A stretch of 64,000 bases of DNA from Amycolatopsis jejuensis (lineage in GTDB: Bacteria > Actinomycetota > Actinomycetes > Mycobacteriales > Pseudonocardiaceae). The stretch lies in contig NZ_JNYZ01000032.1 in the NCBI RefSeq assembly GCF_000717335.1, positions 38,730 through 102,729 of the forward strand, written 5' to 3'. Below, one piece after another: positions 33,898 to 42,236 of the stretch; position 1 is the stretch's first letter, and each line of letters starts with the position of its first letter. The translations under genes were made by a program, and so were the position numbers. Below the pieces are notes generated by a model, which searched no databases, was not told the DNA's origin, and worked only from the letters and a program-made list of their open reading frames with translations.

Positions 33898-34416
33898 ATG
33901 TCCGGAAAGCACTTGATCGAATCGCCGACCAAGGCCGATGGCGCTGCCCTCTGGCGAATCGCGCGCGATTCACAGAAGCTCGATCTCAACTCTCCGTATG
34001 CGTACCTGTTGTGGTGCCGGGATTTTGCGGAGACTTCGGTGGTCGCCCGGGTCGACGGCGCACCGGTGGGATTCGTCATTGCTTACCGGAGGCCCGCGCA
34101 GCCGGATGCCGCGCTCGTGTGGCAGGTCGCCGTCGACGCTTCGCAGCGGGGAAAAGGCCTGGCCGGGCAGCTGCTCGACAGCCTGTACACGCGCTTGGTC
34201 GACGATGGGGTGCGCTACCTGGAAACCACGATCACGCCGGACAACGAAGCATCGATCCGGCTCTTCGCTTCGTTTGCGAAGCGCTGGAACGCCGCATTGG
34301 AGAGTGGCGAACTGTTCGCTGCGGACGATTTTCCCGAAGGGGAGGGGCATGCCGCCGAGGATCTTTATCGAATCGGGCCGTTGCTCCGTACCGGAACCGT
34401 CAATTTCGCCGAGTAG
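33898..34416 (+). CDS. ectA: L-2,4-diaminobutyric acid acetyltransferase EctA
   Basis: A 172-residue GNAT acetyltransferase making N-gamma-acetyl-diaminobutyrate, the second step of ectoine synthesis. The acetyl-CoA loop is VDASQRGKGLAGQLLD. LNSPYAYLLWCRDFAETSVVA and LETTITPDNEASIRLF are EctA signatures. First gene of ectABCD. The start was set at ATG 33898 because the conserved region begins right after it. Confidence 0.96.
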   Translation: MSGKHLIESPTKADGAALWRIARDSQKLDLNSPYAYLLWCRDFAETSVVARVDGAPVGFVIAYRRPAQPDAALVWQVAVDASQRGKGLAGQLLDSLYTRLVDDGVRYLETTITPDNEASIRLFASFAKRWNAALESGELFAADDFPEGEGHAAEDLYRIGPLLRTGTVNFAE

Positions 34417-34434
34417 GAGCGAAAGAATAACGTC

Positions 34435-35688
34435 ATGAGCATCTTCGAAGAGCTCGAATCGGAAGTCCGCAGTTACAGCAGGGGGTGGCCGGTCGTCTTC
34501 GACCGGGCGCAGGGCAGCAGGTTGTACCGCGAGGACGGCAAGCCCTACCTCGACTTCTTCGCCGGTGCCGGCGCGCTCAACTACGGGCACAACAACCCGC
34601 ACCTGAAGAAGGCCCTGATCGACTACCTCCAGCGCGACGGGGTCACCCATTCGCTGGACATGTACACGGTCGCGAAGCGGGACTTCCTCGAGACCTTCCG
34701 CGACAAGATCCTCGGTCCGCGCGACCTCGACTACAAGATCGTCTTCCCTGGTCCCGGCGGGGCCAATGCCGTGGAGGCCGCGCTGAAGCTGGCGCGCAAG
34801 GTCACCGGCAAGGAATCGGTCATCAACTTCACCAACGCGTTCCACGGCATGACGCTGGGTGCGCTGTCGGTCACCGGCAACTCGATGAAGCGGGGCGCCG
34901 CGGGGATTCCGCTGGTGCACGCCACGCCGATGCCGTACGACAAGTACTTCGACGGCGCGATGCCGGACTTCATGTACTTCGAGAAGCTGCTGGAGGACTC
35001 CGGCAGTGGCCTCAACGAGCCCGCCGCGGTGATCGTCGAGGGCGTGCAGGGCGAGGGCGGGATCAACGCCGCGCGGCTGGAATGGCTCAAGGGCCTCGAC
35101 GACCTGTGCAAGCGGCACAATATCCTGCTGATCCTCGACGACGTCCAGATGGGCTGTGGCCGTACCGGTCCGTTCTTCAGCTTCGAGGACGCCGGGATCA
35201 CGCCGGACATCGTGTGCCTGTCGAAGTCCATCGGCGGGTACGGCCTGCCGATGGCGCTCACGCTGATCAAGCCCGAGCTCGACGTGTGGGAGCCGGGCGA
35301 GCACAACGGCACCTTCCGCGGGATCAGCCCGGCGTTCGTCACCGCCACCGAGGCGATCCGCGTCTACTGGAGCGACGACGAGCTCGAGAAATCCACCAAG
35401 GCCAAGGGCGAGCGCATCGCGAGCTCGTTCAAGGACCTCGTGGAGAGCTACCCGGAGGCGAACCTCACCGCGAAGGGCCGCGGCCTCGCGCGCGGCGTCG
35501 AGTTCGAGAACGGCGAGCTGGCAGGCGCCGTCTGCAAGGAGGCGTTCGACCGCGGGCTGCTGATGGAGACGTCGGGGCCGGACAGCGAGGTCATGAAGCT
35601 CCTGCCGCCGCTCACCCTCACCGACGACGAGCTCGGCGAGGGCCTGGAGATCATCGGCGACTCGGTCGCCGCAGTCCTCACCAAATAA
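34435..35688 (+). CDS. ectB: Diaminobutyrate--2-oxoglutarate transaminase EctB
   Basis: A 417-residue class III PLP aminotransferase converting aspartate semialdehyde to diaminobutyrate. PLP lysine K264 in [26 protein letters not shown] upstream, and [20 protein letters not shown] for phosphate binding. Full family length. It lies 18 bases after ectA, with GGAGCGAAAG as the ribosome site. Confidence 0.97.
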   Translation: MSIFEELESEVRSYSRGWPVVFDRAQGSRLYREDGKPYLDFFAGAGALNYGHNNPHLKKALIDYLQRDGVTHSLDMYTVAKRDFLETFRDKILGPRDLDYKIVFPGPGGANAVEAALKLARKVTGKESVINFTNAFHGMTLGALSVTGNSMKRGAAGIPLVHATPMPYDKYFDGAMPDFMYFEKLLEDSGSGLNEPAAVIVEGVQGEGGINAARLEWLKGLDDLCKRHNILLILDDVQMGCGRTGPFFSFEDAGITPDIVCLSKSIGGYGLPMALTLIKPELDVWEPGEHNGTFRGISPAFVTATEAIRVYWSDDELEKSTKAKGERIASSFKDLVESYPEANLTAKGRGLARGVEFENGELAGAVCKEAFDRGLLMETSGPDSEVMKLLPPLTLTDDELGEGLEIIGDSVAAVLTK

Positions 35689-35713
35689 CCCCGAGAGCAC
35701 CCGAGGAGCCGAG

Positions 35714-36106
35714 TTGCTGGTCCGCACACTCGACGAGATCACCGACACCGAAGCAGACATCAAGACGCCCAACTGGCGCAGCAAGCGCATCATCCTCGCC
35801 AAGGAGGGCGTCGGTTTCTCGGTGCACGAGACCACGCTGTACGCGGGCACGGTGAGCGATTTCTGGTACGCCAACCACATCGAGGCGGTCTTCATCACCT
35901 CGGGGGAGGGCGAGATCGAAGATTTGGCCACCGGCAAGGTCTATCCGCTGAAGCCGGGCACCCTGTACCTGCTGAACGACCACGACAAGCACCAGGTCCG
36001 GCCGAAGACCGAGATCAAGTGCGTGTGCGTGTTCAACCCGCCGGTCACCGGGCGCGAGGTGCACGACGAGAACGGGGTCTACCCGCTCGTCGTCGAAGAG
36101 AACTGA
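35714..36106 (+). CDS. ectC: L-ectoine synthase EctC
   Basis: A 130-residue cupin that cyclises acetyl-diaminobutyrate to ectoine. MLVRTLDEI start, GVGFSVHETTLYAGTVSDFWYANHIEAVF, GEGEIEDLATGK and LNDHDKHQVR are family hallmarks. The start codon is TTG at 35714, supported by CGAGGAG 6-12 bases upstream and exact match to the family N-terminus. Confidence 0.97.
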   Translation: MLVRTLDEITDTEADIKTPNWRSKRIILAKEGVGFSVHETTLYAGTVSDFWYANHIEAVFITSGEGEIEDLATGKVYPLKPGTLYLLNDHDKHQVRPKTEIKCVCVFNPPVTGREVHDENGVYPLVVEEN

Positions 36107-36155
36107 CCGACCACCACGAGGAAAGAAACGCCAGCAGAACTGGAGGCGAGCCACT

Positions 36156-37058
36156 GTGACGATCATGGACACCCGGGTCGACGACGGTTACCCGACCCGG
36201 ATCACCGGTACGCCGGAACATCTTCCGCGCGTGCACCCCACGGTGTGGGGTACCGAGGCCGACGGCCCGATCGACGCCGCCACCCTGGCCAATCACGACG
36301 CCAGGGGCTTCACCGTCGTCGAAGGACTGCTCTCGCCCGGTGAGGTCCAGACGTACTGGCAGGAGGTCGTCCGGCTCTCGTCGGACGAGGAGCTGCGCGC
36401 CGACGAGCGCGTGATCACCGAGGCGAAGACCGGCGAGGTCCGCTCGATCTTCGACGTGCACGAGATCTCCGAGCTCATCGCCGAGCTCGTGCGCGACCCG
36501 CGGGTACTCGACCGGGCCCGGCAGATCCTCGGCTCCGAGGTCTACATCCACCAGAGCCGGATCAACTACATGCCGGGCTTCAAGGGCACCGGGTTCTACT
36601 GGCACTCGGACTTCGAGACCTGGCACGCCGAGGACGGCATGCCGGCGCCGCGCGCGGTGAGCTGCTCGCTCGCGCTCACCGACAACTACCCGTTCAACGG
36701 CGGGCTCATGGTCATGCCGGGTTCGCAGCGCACCTTCGTGCAGTGCGTCGGCGAAACCCCGGACCACAACTACAAGAGCTCGCTCAAGGACCAGCGCGTC
36801 GGCGTTCCCGCCGAGGAGGACATCACCAAGCTCGCCGCCGACTACGGCATCGACCAGTTCACCGGGTCGGCCGGTTCGGCGCTGTGGTTCGACTCGAACA
36901 TCATGCACGGCTCGTCGAACAACATCACGCCGTACCCGCGCTCGAACATCTTCCTGGTGTTCAACAGCGTGGAGAACGCCCTGCGGGAGCCGTTCGCGGC
37001 GAGCGAGCCGCGGCCGTCGTTCATCGCCGGTCGCAACAGCACGCCGATCCGGCGGTGA
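36156..37058 (+). CDS. ectD: Ectoine hydroxylase EctD
   Basis: A 300-residue Fe(II)/2-oxoglutarate dioxygenase making 5-hydroxyectoine. Iron ligands are H150 and D152 (GFYWHSDFETWHAEDG) and H251 (SNIMHGSS). Arg in YPRSNIFLVFNSVEN binds 2-oxoglutarate. GTG start at 36156. Last gene of the cluster; a 23-bp perfect hairpin follows at 37276-37328. Confidence 0.97.
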   Translation: MTIMDTRVDDGYPTRITGTPEHLPRVHPTVWGTEADGPIDAATLANHDARGFTVVEGLLSPGEVQTYWQEVVRLSSDEELRADERVITEAKTGEVRSIFDVHEISELIAELVRDPRVLDRARQILGSEVYIHQSRINYMPGFKGTGFYWHSDFETWHAEDGMPAPRAVSCSLALTDNYPFNGGLMVMPGSQRTFVQCVGETPDHNYKSSLKDQRVGVPAEEDITKLAADYGIDQFTGSAGSALWFDSNIMHGSSNNITPYPRSNIFLVFNSVENALREPFAASEPRPSFIAGRNSTPIRR

Positions 37059-37422
37059 CGAGCACCACCAGCCCGATGTGGCGGGTCGCCGGTAGCGGAG
37101 AATGTGCGCCCTGTTACGTTGTCGCCACTCCGCAGCGGGCCGGGAGCCCGTTCCGCGGAGGGAGGTTGTCCGCGCTGGTCCGGGTTCTTCGCTCGGGGTG
37201 AGCCCCCCGAACCGCGGGCGGACAGCCGCGAGAACCGGGCGGACCGCACCCCCTGGCGGCCCGGCCGAGGATCACCGAGTCCGGCCCCGCACCATCAGAT
37301 CGGGACTGATGGTGCGGGGCCGGACTCGTCTGGTTTCCACGAAAGAGCGGTTTCTGTCCCCGCGGGGCGAGGCGTAAGTTGACCAGTCTGGCTGGGGACG
37401 AGCCCGGGAGGTGCGCGCGAGC
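37059..37422 (+). other. Structured spacer between ectD and the AfsR-type gene
   Basis: No gene in 364 bases. A TACGTT -10-like box lies at 37115-37120. The following 150 bases contain several nested inverted repeats (for example GGTCCGGGTTCT near 37178 against AGAACCGGGCGGACC near 37233), then the long hairpin at 37276-37328. It could be a structured leader of the regulator gene as well as the ectD 3' region. Confidence 0.5.
37276..37328 (+). terminator. 23-bp perfect hairpin downstream of ectABCD
   Basis: Arms 37276-37298 and 37306-37328 are exact complements (CGAGTCCGGCCCCGCACCAT... ) around a 7-base loop ATCGGGA. No U-tract. Probable terminator of the ectoine operon, possibly bidirectional, or an attenuator of the downstream regulator since it lies 94 bases before that start. 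Confidence 0.75.
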
Positions 37423-40170
37423 ATGGCCGATGCCGGCGCGCGGGTCGAACTGCTCGGCCCGGTGCGGCTGCTCGACGGCGCAAGGGCGGTCCCGATCGGC
37501 GGCCCGGGGGTCAAGGGCCTGCTGGCCCTGCTCGCGCTGCGGGTGGGCAAGGTGGTGCCGCTCGAGGAGATCATCGACGCGCTGTGGGGCCACGATCCGC
37601 CCGCCACGGCCCGCACCATCGTGCACGGCAACGTGTCGCAGCTGCGCCGCATGCTGCGGGAGATGGCCGAACCGGTCGCCGAGATCCGCACCAGCCCGCC
37701 CGGGTACCAGCTCGCCCTCGCGCCGGACCGGATCGACGTGCACCGCGCGCGGGTGCTGCTCGACCGCGCCACGTACGCGCCGTCGCAGCAGGCGTCGGAG
37801 GTGCTTGCCGAGGCACTCGCGCTGTGGCACGGCCCGGCGCTCGCCGGAGTGCCCGATTCGGTGCGGGCGCCCGAATTGGAGGAACTGCGGCACGCCATCC
37901 ACCGCGCCCGCGTCGACGCCGACCTCGACCTCGGCAGGTACGACGAGCTGATCGTGGAGCTGAGCCCGATCGTGCGGGCCGACCCGCTCGCCGAACGCAC
38001 CGTGGCGCAGCTGATGTACGCGCTGTACCACGCGGGACGGCGCCGCGAAGCCCTCGAGCTGTACCGCACCGTTTCGCGGGCCACGCTGCGCGCGCTCGGC
38101 GTGGAACCCGGCGCCGACCTGCGCTGGCTGCACGAGCGCATCCTGAACGACGACCTCGCCGTCCGCGGGACCTCCGCGCCCGCCGGGCCGGTCACCACGC
38201 CGTCTCAGCTGCCGCCTGCGCTGCCGGTGCTTGCCGGACGGGAAGCGGACCTCGAATGGCTCGACGGGCTCGCGGAGGGCGGCGACAGCACGGTCGTCGT
38301 GTCCGGTACCGCCGGGGTCGGCAAGAGCGCGCTGGTGATCTGGTGGGCGCACCGCGCGGCCCGGCAGTTCCCGGACGGCGTCCTGTACGCGGCGCTGCAC
38401 GGTTTCGACCCGCGGCACGCGCCGCTGGAGCCGGGAGACCTGCTTTCGCAGTTCCTGCTCGGCCTCGGCGTGCCTGCCGACGAGGTCCCGGAGAAGACGC
38501 ACGAGCGCGTGGCGCTGTACCGCTCGCTGATCGCCGGACGGCGGCTGCTCGTGCTGCTCGACGACGCGCGTTCGGCCGAGCAGGTGCGTCCGCTGCTGCC
38601 GCCGGGTGCCGGGTCGATGACGGTGGTCACCAGCCGGTCGCGGCTGGAATCGCTGGCGGTGTCGAACGCGGCGAAGCTGCGGGTGCTCGGCACGCTCGCG
38701 CCCGAGGACGCGGTGCGGGTGATCGAGGAGCTGGCCGGTCCCGCCGACTTCGACCTCAACCACGCGCTGGCCCGGCTGTGCGGTTATCTCCCGCTCGCGC
38801 TGCGGATTGCCGGGGCCCGGCTGGCCGCGAGTCCACAGTGGACCGTCAACGATCTCGTGGCGGAGCTGGGAAACGAACGCACCCGGCTCACCGGGCTGGA
38901 CGTGCCCGGTGCCGACGACGGCGTACGCGCCGCATTCGACGTGTCCTTCCGCGGGCTGCCCGCCGGGCCGGCCGGCACGCTGCTGCGGCTGGGGGCCATG
39001 CCCGGCAGGCACTTCGGACCGCATCTGGCGGCGGCAGTCGCGGAAATCCCGGTGGCGCAAGCCCGCCGTGAACTGCGCACGCTGGCCGCGCACAACCTCC
39101 TTGCCGAGACTGCGCGCGACGTGTTCGCCCCGCACGACCTCGTCCGGCTCTACCTGCGTGAGCTGGCGGAAACCGAGCTGGACCCAGCCGAGCGCAACGC
39201 GGTGCTCGACCGGGCCGTCCGCTATCACCAGGCGGCTTCGGACACCGCACGACGGCAGATGCTGCGCATTGTCGACCCCCTCGATTTCACCGGTGCATTC
39301 CCGGCCGGGGAATTGCCGCCGCTGGAAACGTTCGACCAGGCGCAGGATTGGTTTGCGGCCGAATGGCCGAATCTGCTTGCCGTGCTGGACGCCGCGAATG
39401 CCGCGGGCCGGTACGGCGACGTCTGGCGGCTCGCCCGCGTCGCGCATACCTACCGGGTGGTCTGCCCGCTGTACGAGGAATGGACCCGGCTGGTCGACCT
39501 CGGTCTCGCCGCGGCCGAAGCCGCCGGGGAACCGCTCGGCCAGTGCTGGATGCTGATTTCCCGCTGCGCCATCGCGCTCACCTTCGAGCTTCCGCCCGGC
39601 TGCCTTGCCGACGCCGAACGCGCGGTGGCGCTCGCCGCGGGGCTCGACGCCCGGTCGCTCACCGTGGCCAAGATCCACCTCGGCAGCGTGCTCACCCTGC
39701 TCGGACGCTACGACGAGGCCATCGAACGGCTGCAGGAAGCCGCCGCGGACACCGAAGGCGACCTCGAGCTGCGCGGTCAGGCGCTCAACAACTGCGCCGA
39801 GACGGAGAAGCGGGCCGGCCGTCCGGTCGAGGCCATTTCGCACGAGCTGGCCTCGCTGGAGATCGACCGCGCGCTCGGCGACGACAGCTACGCCGTGGTG
39901 TCCATGAACAATCTCGCCGAGCTGCACCTCGGCATCGGTGACCTGGAAACTGCGGAGCGTTACGCGCGGGAGGCGGTTTCGCTGGCCGTCGCGCGGCAGT
40001 TCGAGCTGCAGGAGGGCGTCCTGCGGGTCACGCTGGCGCGGATTCTGCGGGCCAGGCACGAACCGGGTCCGGCAGCGCAGGAGTACGAGCTGGCGATCGG
40101 GCTGTACGAGCGGATGAACCCGCGCCGTCTCGGGGAGCTGCGGAAGGAAGCCGCCGAGCCGTTCTCTTGA
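37423..40170 (+). CDS. AfsR/SARP-family transcriptional regulator with NB-ARC and TPR domains
   Basis: A 915-residue regulator. OmpR-like winged helix at about 5-98 (VELLGPVRLLDGARAVPIGGPGVKGLLALLAL). Bacterial transcriptional activation domain at 100-245 (RYDELIVELSPIVRADPLAERTVAQLMYALYHAGRRREALELY). STAND ATPase with P-loop GTAGVGKS (295-302) and LLVLLDDA. C-terminal TPRs from about 690 (LDARSLTVAKIHLGSVLTLLGRYDEAIERLQ). ATG 37423 is preferred because GGGAGG lies 11 bases before it; GTG 37411 has no room for a ribosome site. No biosynthetic cluster is adjacent, so targets are unknown. Confidence 0.93.
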   Translation: MADAGARVELLGPVRLLDGARAVPIGGPGVKGLLALLALRVGKVVPLEEIIDALWGHDPPATARTIVHGNVSQLRRMLREMAEPVAEIRTSPPGYQLALAPDRIDVHRARVLLDRATYAPSQQASEVLAEALALWHGPALAGVPDSVRAPELEELRHAIHRARVDADLDLGRYDELIVELSPIVRADPLAERTVAQLMYALYHAGRRREALELYRTVSRATLRALGVEPGADLRWLHERILNDDLAVRGTSAPAGPVTTPSQLPPALPVLAGREADLEWLDGLAEGGDSTVVVSGTAGVGKSALVIWWAHRAARQFPDGVLYAALHGFDPRHAPLEPGDLLSQFLLGLGVPADEVPEKTHERVALYRSLIAGRRLLVLLDDARSAEQVRPLLPPGAGSMTVVTSRSRLESLAVSNAAKLRVLGTLAPEDAVRVIEELAGPADFDLNHALARLCGYLPLALRIAGARLAASPQWTVNDLVAELGNERTRLTGLDVPGADDGVRAAFDVSFRGLPAGPAGTLLRLGAMPGRHFGPHLAAAVAEIPVAQARRELRTLAAHNLLAETARDVFAPHDLVRLYLRELAETELDPAERNAVLDRAVRYHQAASDTARRQMLRIVDPLDFTGAFPAGELPPLETFDQAQDWFAAEWPNLLAVLDAANAAGRYGDVWRLARVAHTYRVVCPLYEEWTRLVDLGLAAAEAAGEPLGQCWMLISRCAIALTFELPPGCLADAERAVALAAGLDARSLTVAKIHLGSVLTLLGRYDEAIERLQEAAADTEGDLELRGQALNNCAETEKRAGRPVEAISHELASLEIDRALGDDSYAVVSMNNLAELHLGIGDLETAERYAREAVSLAVARQFELQEGVLRVTLARILRARHEPGPAAQEYELAIGLYERMNPRRLGELRKEAAEPFS

Positions 40171-40187
40171 ACAATGTTCAGCCGTAT

Positions 40188-40216
40188 TTGTGCAGGTCAG
40201 AGCACTGCGGTACAGT
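40188..40216 (+). promoter_or_regulatory. Sigma-70-type promoter of an orphan transcript
   Basis: TTGTGC (40188-40193), a 17-base spacer and TACAGT (40211-40216) make a good vegetative promoter reading rightward into the structured, gene-free stretch. The predicted start site is near 40223. Confidence 0.5.
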
Positions 40217-40422
40217 GATCTTTAGCGGATTCTTAGCGAAGGGCGGGCTGCCGCGCGTAGGGTCGGCCGCAACGTCGGCGGTGCCCTAGGGGAGGGGCAG
40301 GCGAGGAAGCCGGCGCCGGGGTCCGCGGTCGCGATCCGCGGGCTTGGAGAGCCGCCAGGAGCGGTTCGCGGCGGTTGGCCGGCCGAGATGGGGGTTAGGC
40401 CGGCCGGCCGCCAGGCTCAGCG

Positions 40423-40567
40423 CACGTTCGCGGTGCAGATCCTGCATCCACCACGCCCTTCCGTGAAGGCCACCTTCACGGAATGTAGGGCTGTGAAGGG
40501 AACCATGAGGGAATCTGATTCCGTGAAGGTTCCCTTCACGGACCTCAGTCCACGTTCGCGGTGCAGA
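40423..40567. repeat. 17/24-base direct repeats flanking an insert at the 3' end of the MmpS-like gene
   Basis: CACGTTCGCGGTGCAGA occurs at 40423-40439 and 40551-40567, and the similarity extends to 22 of 24 bases upstream. The right copy encodes the last residues and stop of the minus-strand gene (LCTANVD*); the left copy encodes ICTANVR*. The segment between contains the palindromic repeats. It looks like a tail duplication or an insertion with target duplication. Confidence 0.65.
40461..40517. repeat. 57-bp palindromic dispersed repeat, copy 1
   Basis: It starts with the perfect palindrome CCGTGAAGG-cca-CCTTCACGG (40461-40481), then a degenerate second palindrome, ending in GGGAATCTG. A further perfect palindrome CCGTGAAGG-ttc-CCTTCACGG follows at 40521-40541. 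It is closely similar to 63844-63900. Confidence 0.8.
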
Positions 40568-41204
40568 GTGCGATCGACGACCCGCTGTTCTCGGCCACCT
40601 TCTTGCCGTCCACCAGGATCTGGCAGCTGATCTCGTTGGTGACGCCCGCGTTGGCGGTGTCGGCGGTGAGCGACAGGACCGGTGCGCCGCCGTCGTAGGA
40701 CGCCAGCCCGTGCCAGCCGTCGGTGCTCGCCGGGGCGGAGGCGGTGCGCTGGTCGTTCAACGTCCCGTACCGCACGGTCGCGCCGCCGGCGGAGGTCACC
40801 ACGAAGTCCACCGAATGCTTTTCGCCCGGCTGCGGCGGAATGTGCAGCTCACCGGCGCGCACCGTGCCGAACATCGACGGGTACAGGATCATCGCGCCGG
40901 CCAGCACCCCGGCCAGGAGCGACAGCACCGTGCCGGTGAGCGCGATGCCGAGCCCCCGCATCGCGCCTTTCGACGACATCACGATTCCGGTGATTCCGGC
41001 GGCCAGCCCGATTCCGACGAGCGGCCAGGCGAGGAAACCCCAGTCCGGGACGAAGGCGACCCCGGCCGCGCCGAGTCCGCAGGTGACGGCGAGGCCGCCA
41101 GGCCAGTTCGCCCGCCTGCGGCGGGGTGCGTGCTGGGGACCGTTGTGGGCAGTGGCCCGGCCGTGTCGGGTGGGTGCGGCCGGATACGGCTGCTCGGTCG
41201 TCAT
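40545..41204 (-). CDS. DUF4190/MmpS-like membrane-anchored protein
   Basis: 219 residues. A cytosolic basic N-terminus is followed by three hydrophobic helices (about 36-52, 56-76 and 84-108, DUF4190-like) and an extracytoplasmic MmpS-like beta domain (HSVDFVVTSAGGATVRYGTLNDQRTASAP..., LTADTANAGVTNEISCQILVDGKKVAENSG) with two cysteines (ISCQI, ALCTAN) probably disulphide-linked. Function unknown. Its 3' end has been partly duplicated downstream. Confidence 0.82.
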   Translation of the reverse strand: MTTEQPYPAAPTRHGRATAHNGPQHAPRRRRANWPGGLAVTCGLGAAGVAFVPDWGFLAWPLVGIGLAAGITGIVMSSKGAMRGLGIALTGTVLSLLAGVLAGAMILYPSMFGTVRAGELHIPPQPGEKHSVDFVVTSAGGATVRYGTLNDQRTASAPASTDGWHGLASYDGGAPVLSLTADTANAGVTNEISCQILVDGKKVAENSGSSIALCTANVD

Positions 41205-41348
41205 GCGTGCCTCTTCCGGGATGAGATGGCGAAGACGCTAACGCAAAGCGGGTCGGTGCGGCGAAATCGTTATGGACTGACAATGTCATTCATTTACCGC
41301 GTGGCGCGGGCCGACGTCATTTCCCGCCGGGATTGCCCGATGTTCCAT

Positions 41349-42236
41349 TTAGTGGTCGAAAAGGTTGACTTCGGGCGTGATCTCGAGCAGTTCGTGGACC
41401 GGGCGGCCGCGGCGGCCGTCGATCGTGGTGGTCCGCACCACGCGCAGCCGCGCGGTGACCGGACGGTCGAGGTTCTCCTTGATCTGGTCGAGCAGATCCG
41501 GCGCCACCGCACCCTGGATCGTGCCGCCGGATTCCCGCTCCAGATAGAAGATCCGCCGCCGCGTGCGCACGCCGTCGAGGCGGCCGGTCACCGTCTCGTA
41601 TCCCACTGCCTCACGGGATTCGCGCAGGCTGCCCTGCAGTACGCGAGCCTGTTCGGTGGTCATGCTGCGGGTGACGTACTCGCCCGCGGTCGGGGTGAGC
41701 GCCATGCCGATCCCGGCGTGCTTGCTCACCGCGTTGACGATGTCGCTCACCGCATTGCGCACGGTGTCGCGCTGCAGCAGTACCGCGTCGAGTGCGCCGT
41801 CGTCGGAACCGTTGGCCGGAAGGAAATCGCACAGTTCTTTCACCGCGCGTTCGGACAGCGTTTCGATTCCGTCGTGGATCAGTGCGTCATCGACCGCCGG
41901 TTCGGGAAATCCGAAGAAGATCGCGTTCCCCGCCTGTCCCTTTTGGATGAGCGGGGCTTTGTCGCGGTCCGCCGGCTGGACGAAAGTCACCTCATTGGAT
42001 GGATTGCGGATGATGTGCCCGATCTTCGCCGTCGCATCCTGTAGTGCGCGGCTGATGTCGGAAAAGGTGTACGCGTCGAGGTTCGTTTCGCCGATCACCG
42101 AAACGTGCAGCAGCGGCGCGCGGGACGTGCGTTCGAACTTCGCGTTCGCCGCCATCGCCGAAGCGCGGGCGAGGTCGTCCAGCCACGTGCCGCCGGGGAT
42201 CTCGTCCGCGATCCGCCGGAACTCGTTCCTCACCAC
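41349..42236 (-). CDS. Uncharacterised protein paired with a DUF6932 protein
   Basis: 295 residues, no family I can name. An N-terminal helical part (LDDLARASAMAANAKFERTSRAPLLHVSVIGETNLDAYTFSDISRAL) is followed by a central acidic helical region and a C-terminal beta-rich, OB-like domain (VTGRLDGVRTRRRIFYLERESGGTIQGAVAPDLLDQIKENLDRPVTARLRVVRTTT). Adjacent GTG codons at 42236 and 42233 are both possible starts; the latter overlaps the upstream stop as GTGA. Tight coupling to the DUF6932 gene suggests a two-component module. Confidence 0.75.
   Translation of the reverse strand: MVRNEFRRIADEIPGGTWLDDLARASAMAANAKFERTSRAPLLHVSVIGETNLDAYTFSDISRALQDATAKIGHIIRNPSNEVTFVQPADRDKAPLIQKGQAGNAIFFGFPEPAVDDALIHDGIETLSERAVKELCDFLPANGSDDGALDAVLLQRDTVRNAVSDIVNAVSKHAGIGMALTPTAGEYVTRSMTTEQARVLQGSLRESREAVGYETVTGRLDGVRTRRRIFYLERESGGTIQGAVAPDLLDQIKENLDRPVTARLRVVRTTTIDGRRGRPVHELLEITPEVNLFDH

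Larger units (their letters stand above)
40171..40544 (+). other. Orphan promoter, structured RNA and repeat elements without a gene
   Basis: 374 bases. They contain a promoter (40188-40216), then a GC-rich segment (40225-40390) with several hairpins, such as CCGCGG...CCGCGG and GTCGGC...GCCGGC around a TGCCCT/AGGGGCA stem, then a 24-base duplication of the next gene's 3' end and the palindromic repeat element. No convincing open frame follows the promoter. I could not match the RNA to a riboswitch class. Confidence 0.5.

Noticed and set aside
37423..40170. Biosynthetic gene cluster around the AfsR-type regulator
   Set aside because: No synthase, tailoring or resistance genes lie within several kilobases; the regulator appears to stand alone.
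40225..40400. Cyclic-di-AMP (ydaO) or cobalamin riboswitch
   Set aside because: The conserved blocks of those classes (for example CAGCTAAC or the B12 box) are absent; only generic hairpins are seen.
40388..40630. Short plus-strand open frame through the palindromic repeats
   Set aside because: Its translation simply reflects the CCGTGAAGG palindromes (VKATFTE, VKVPFTD) and then runs antisense to the MmpS-like gene.
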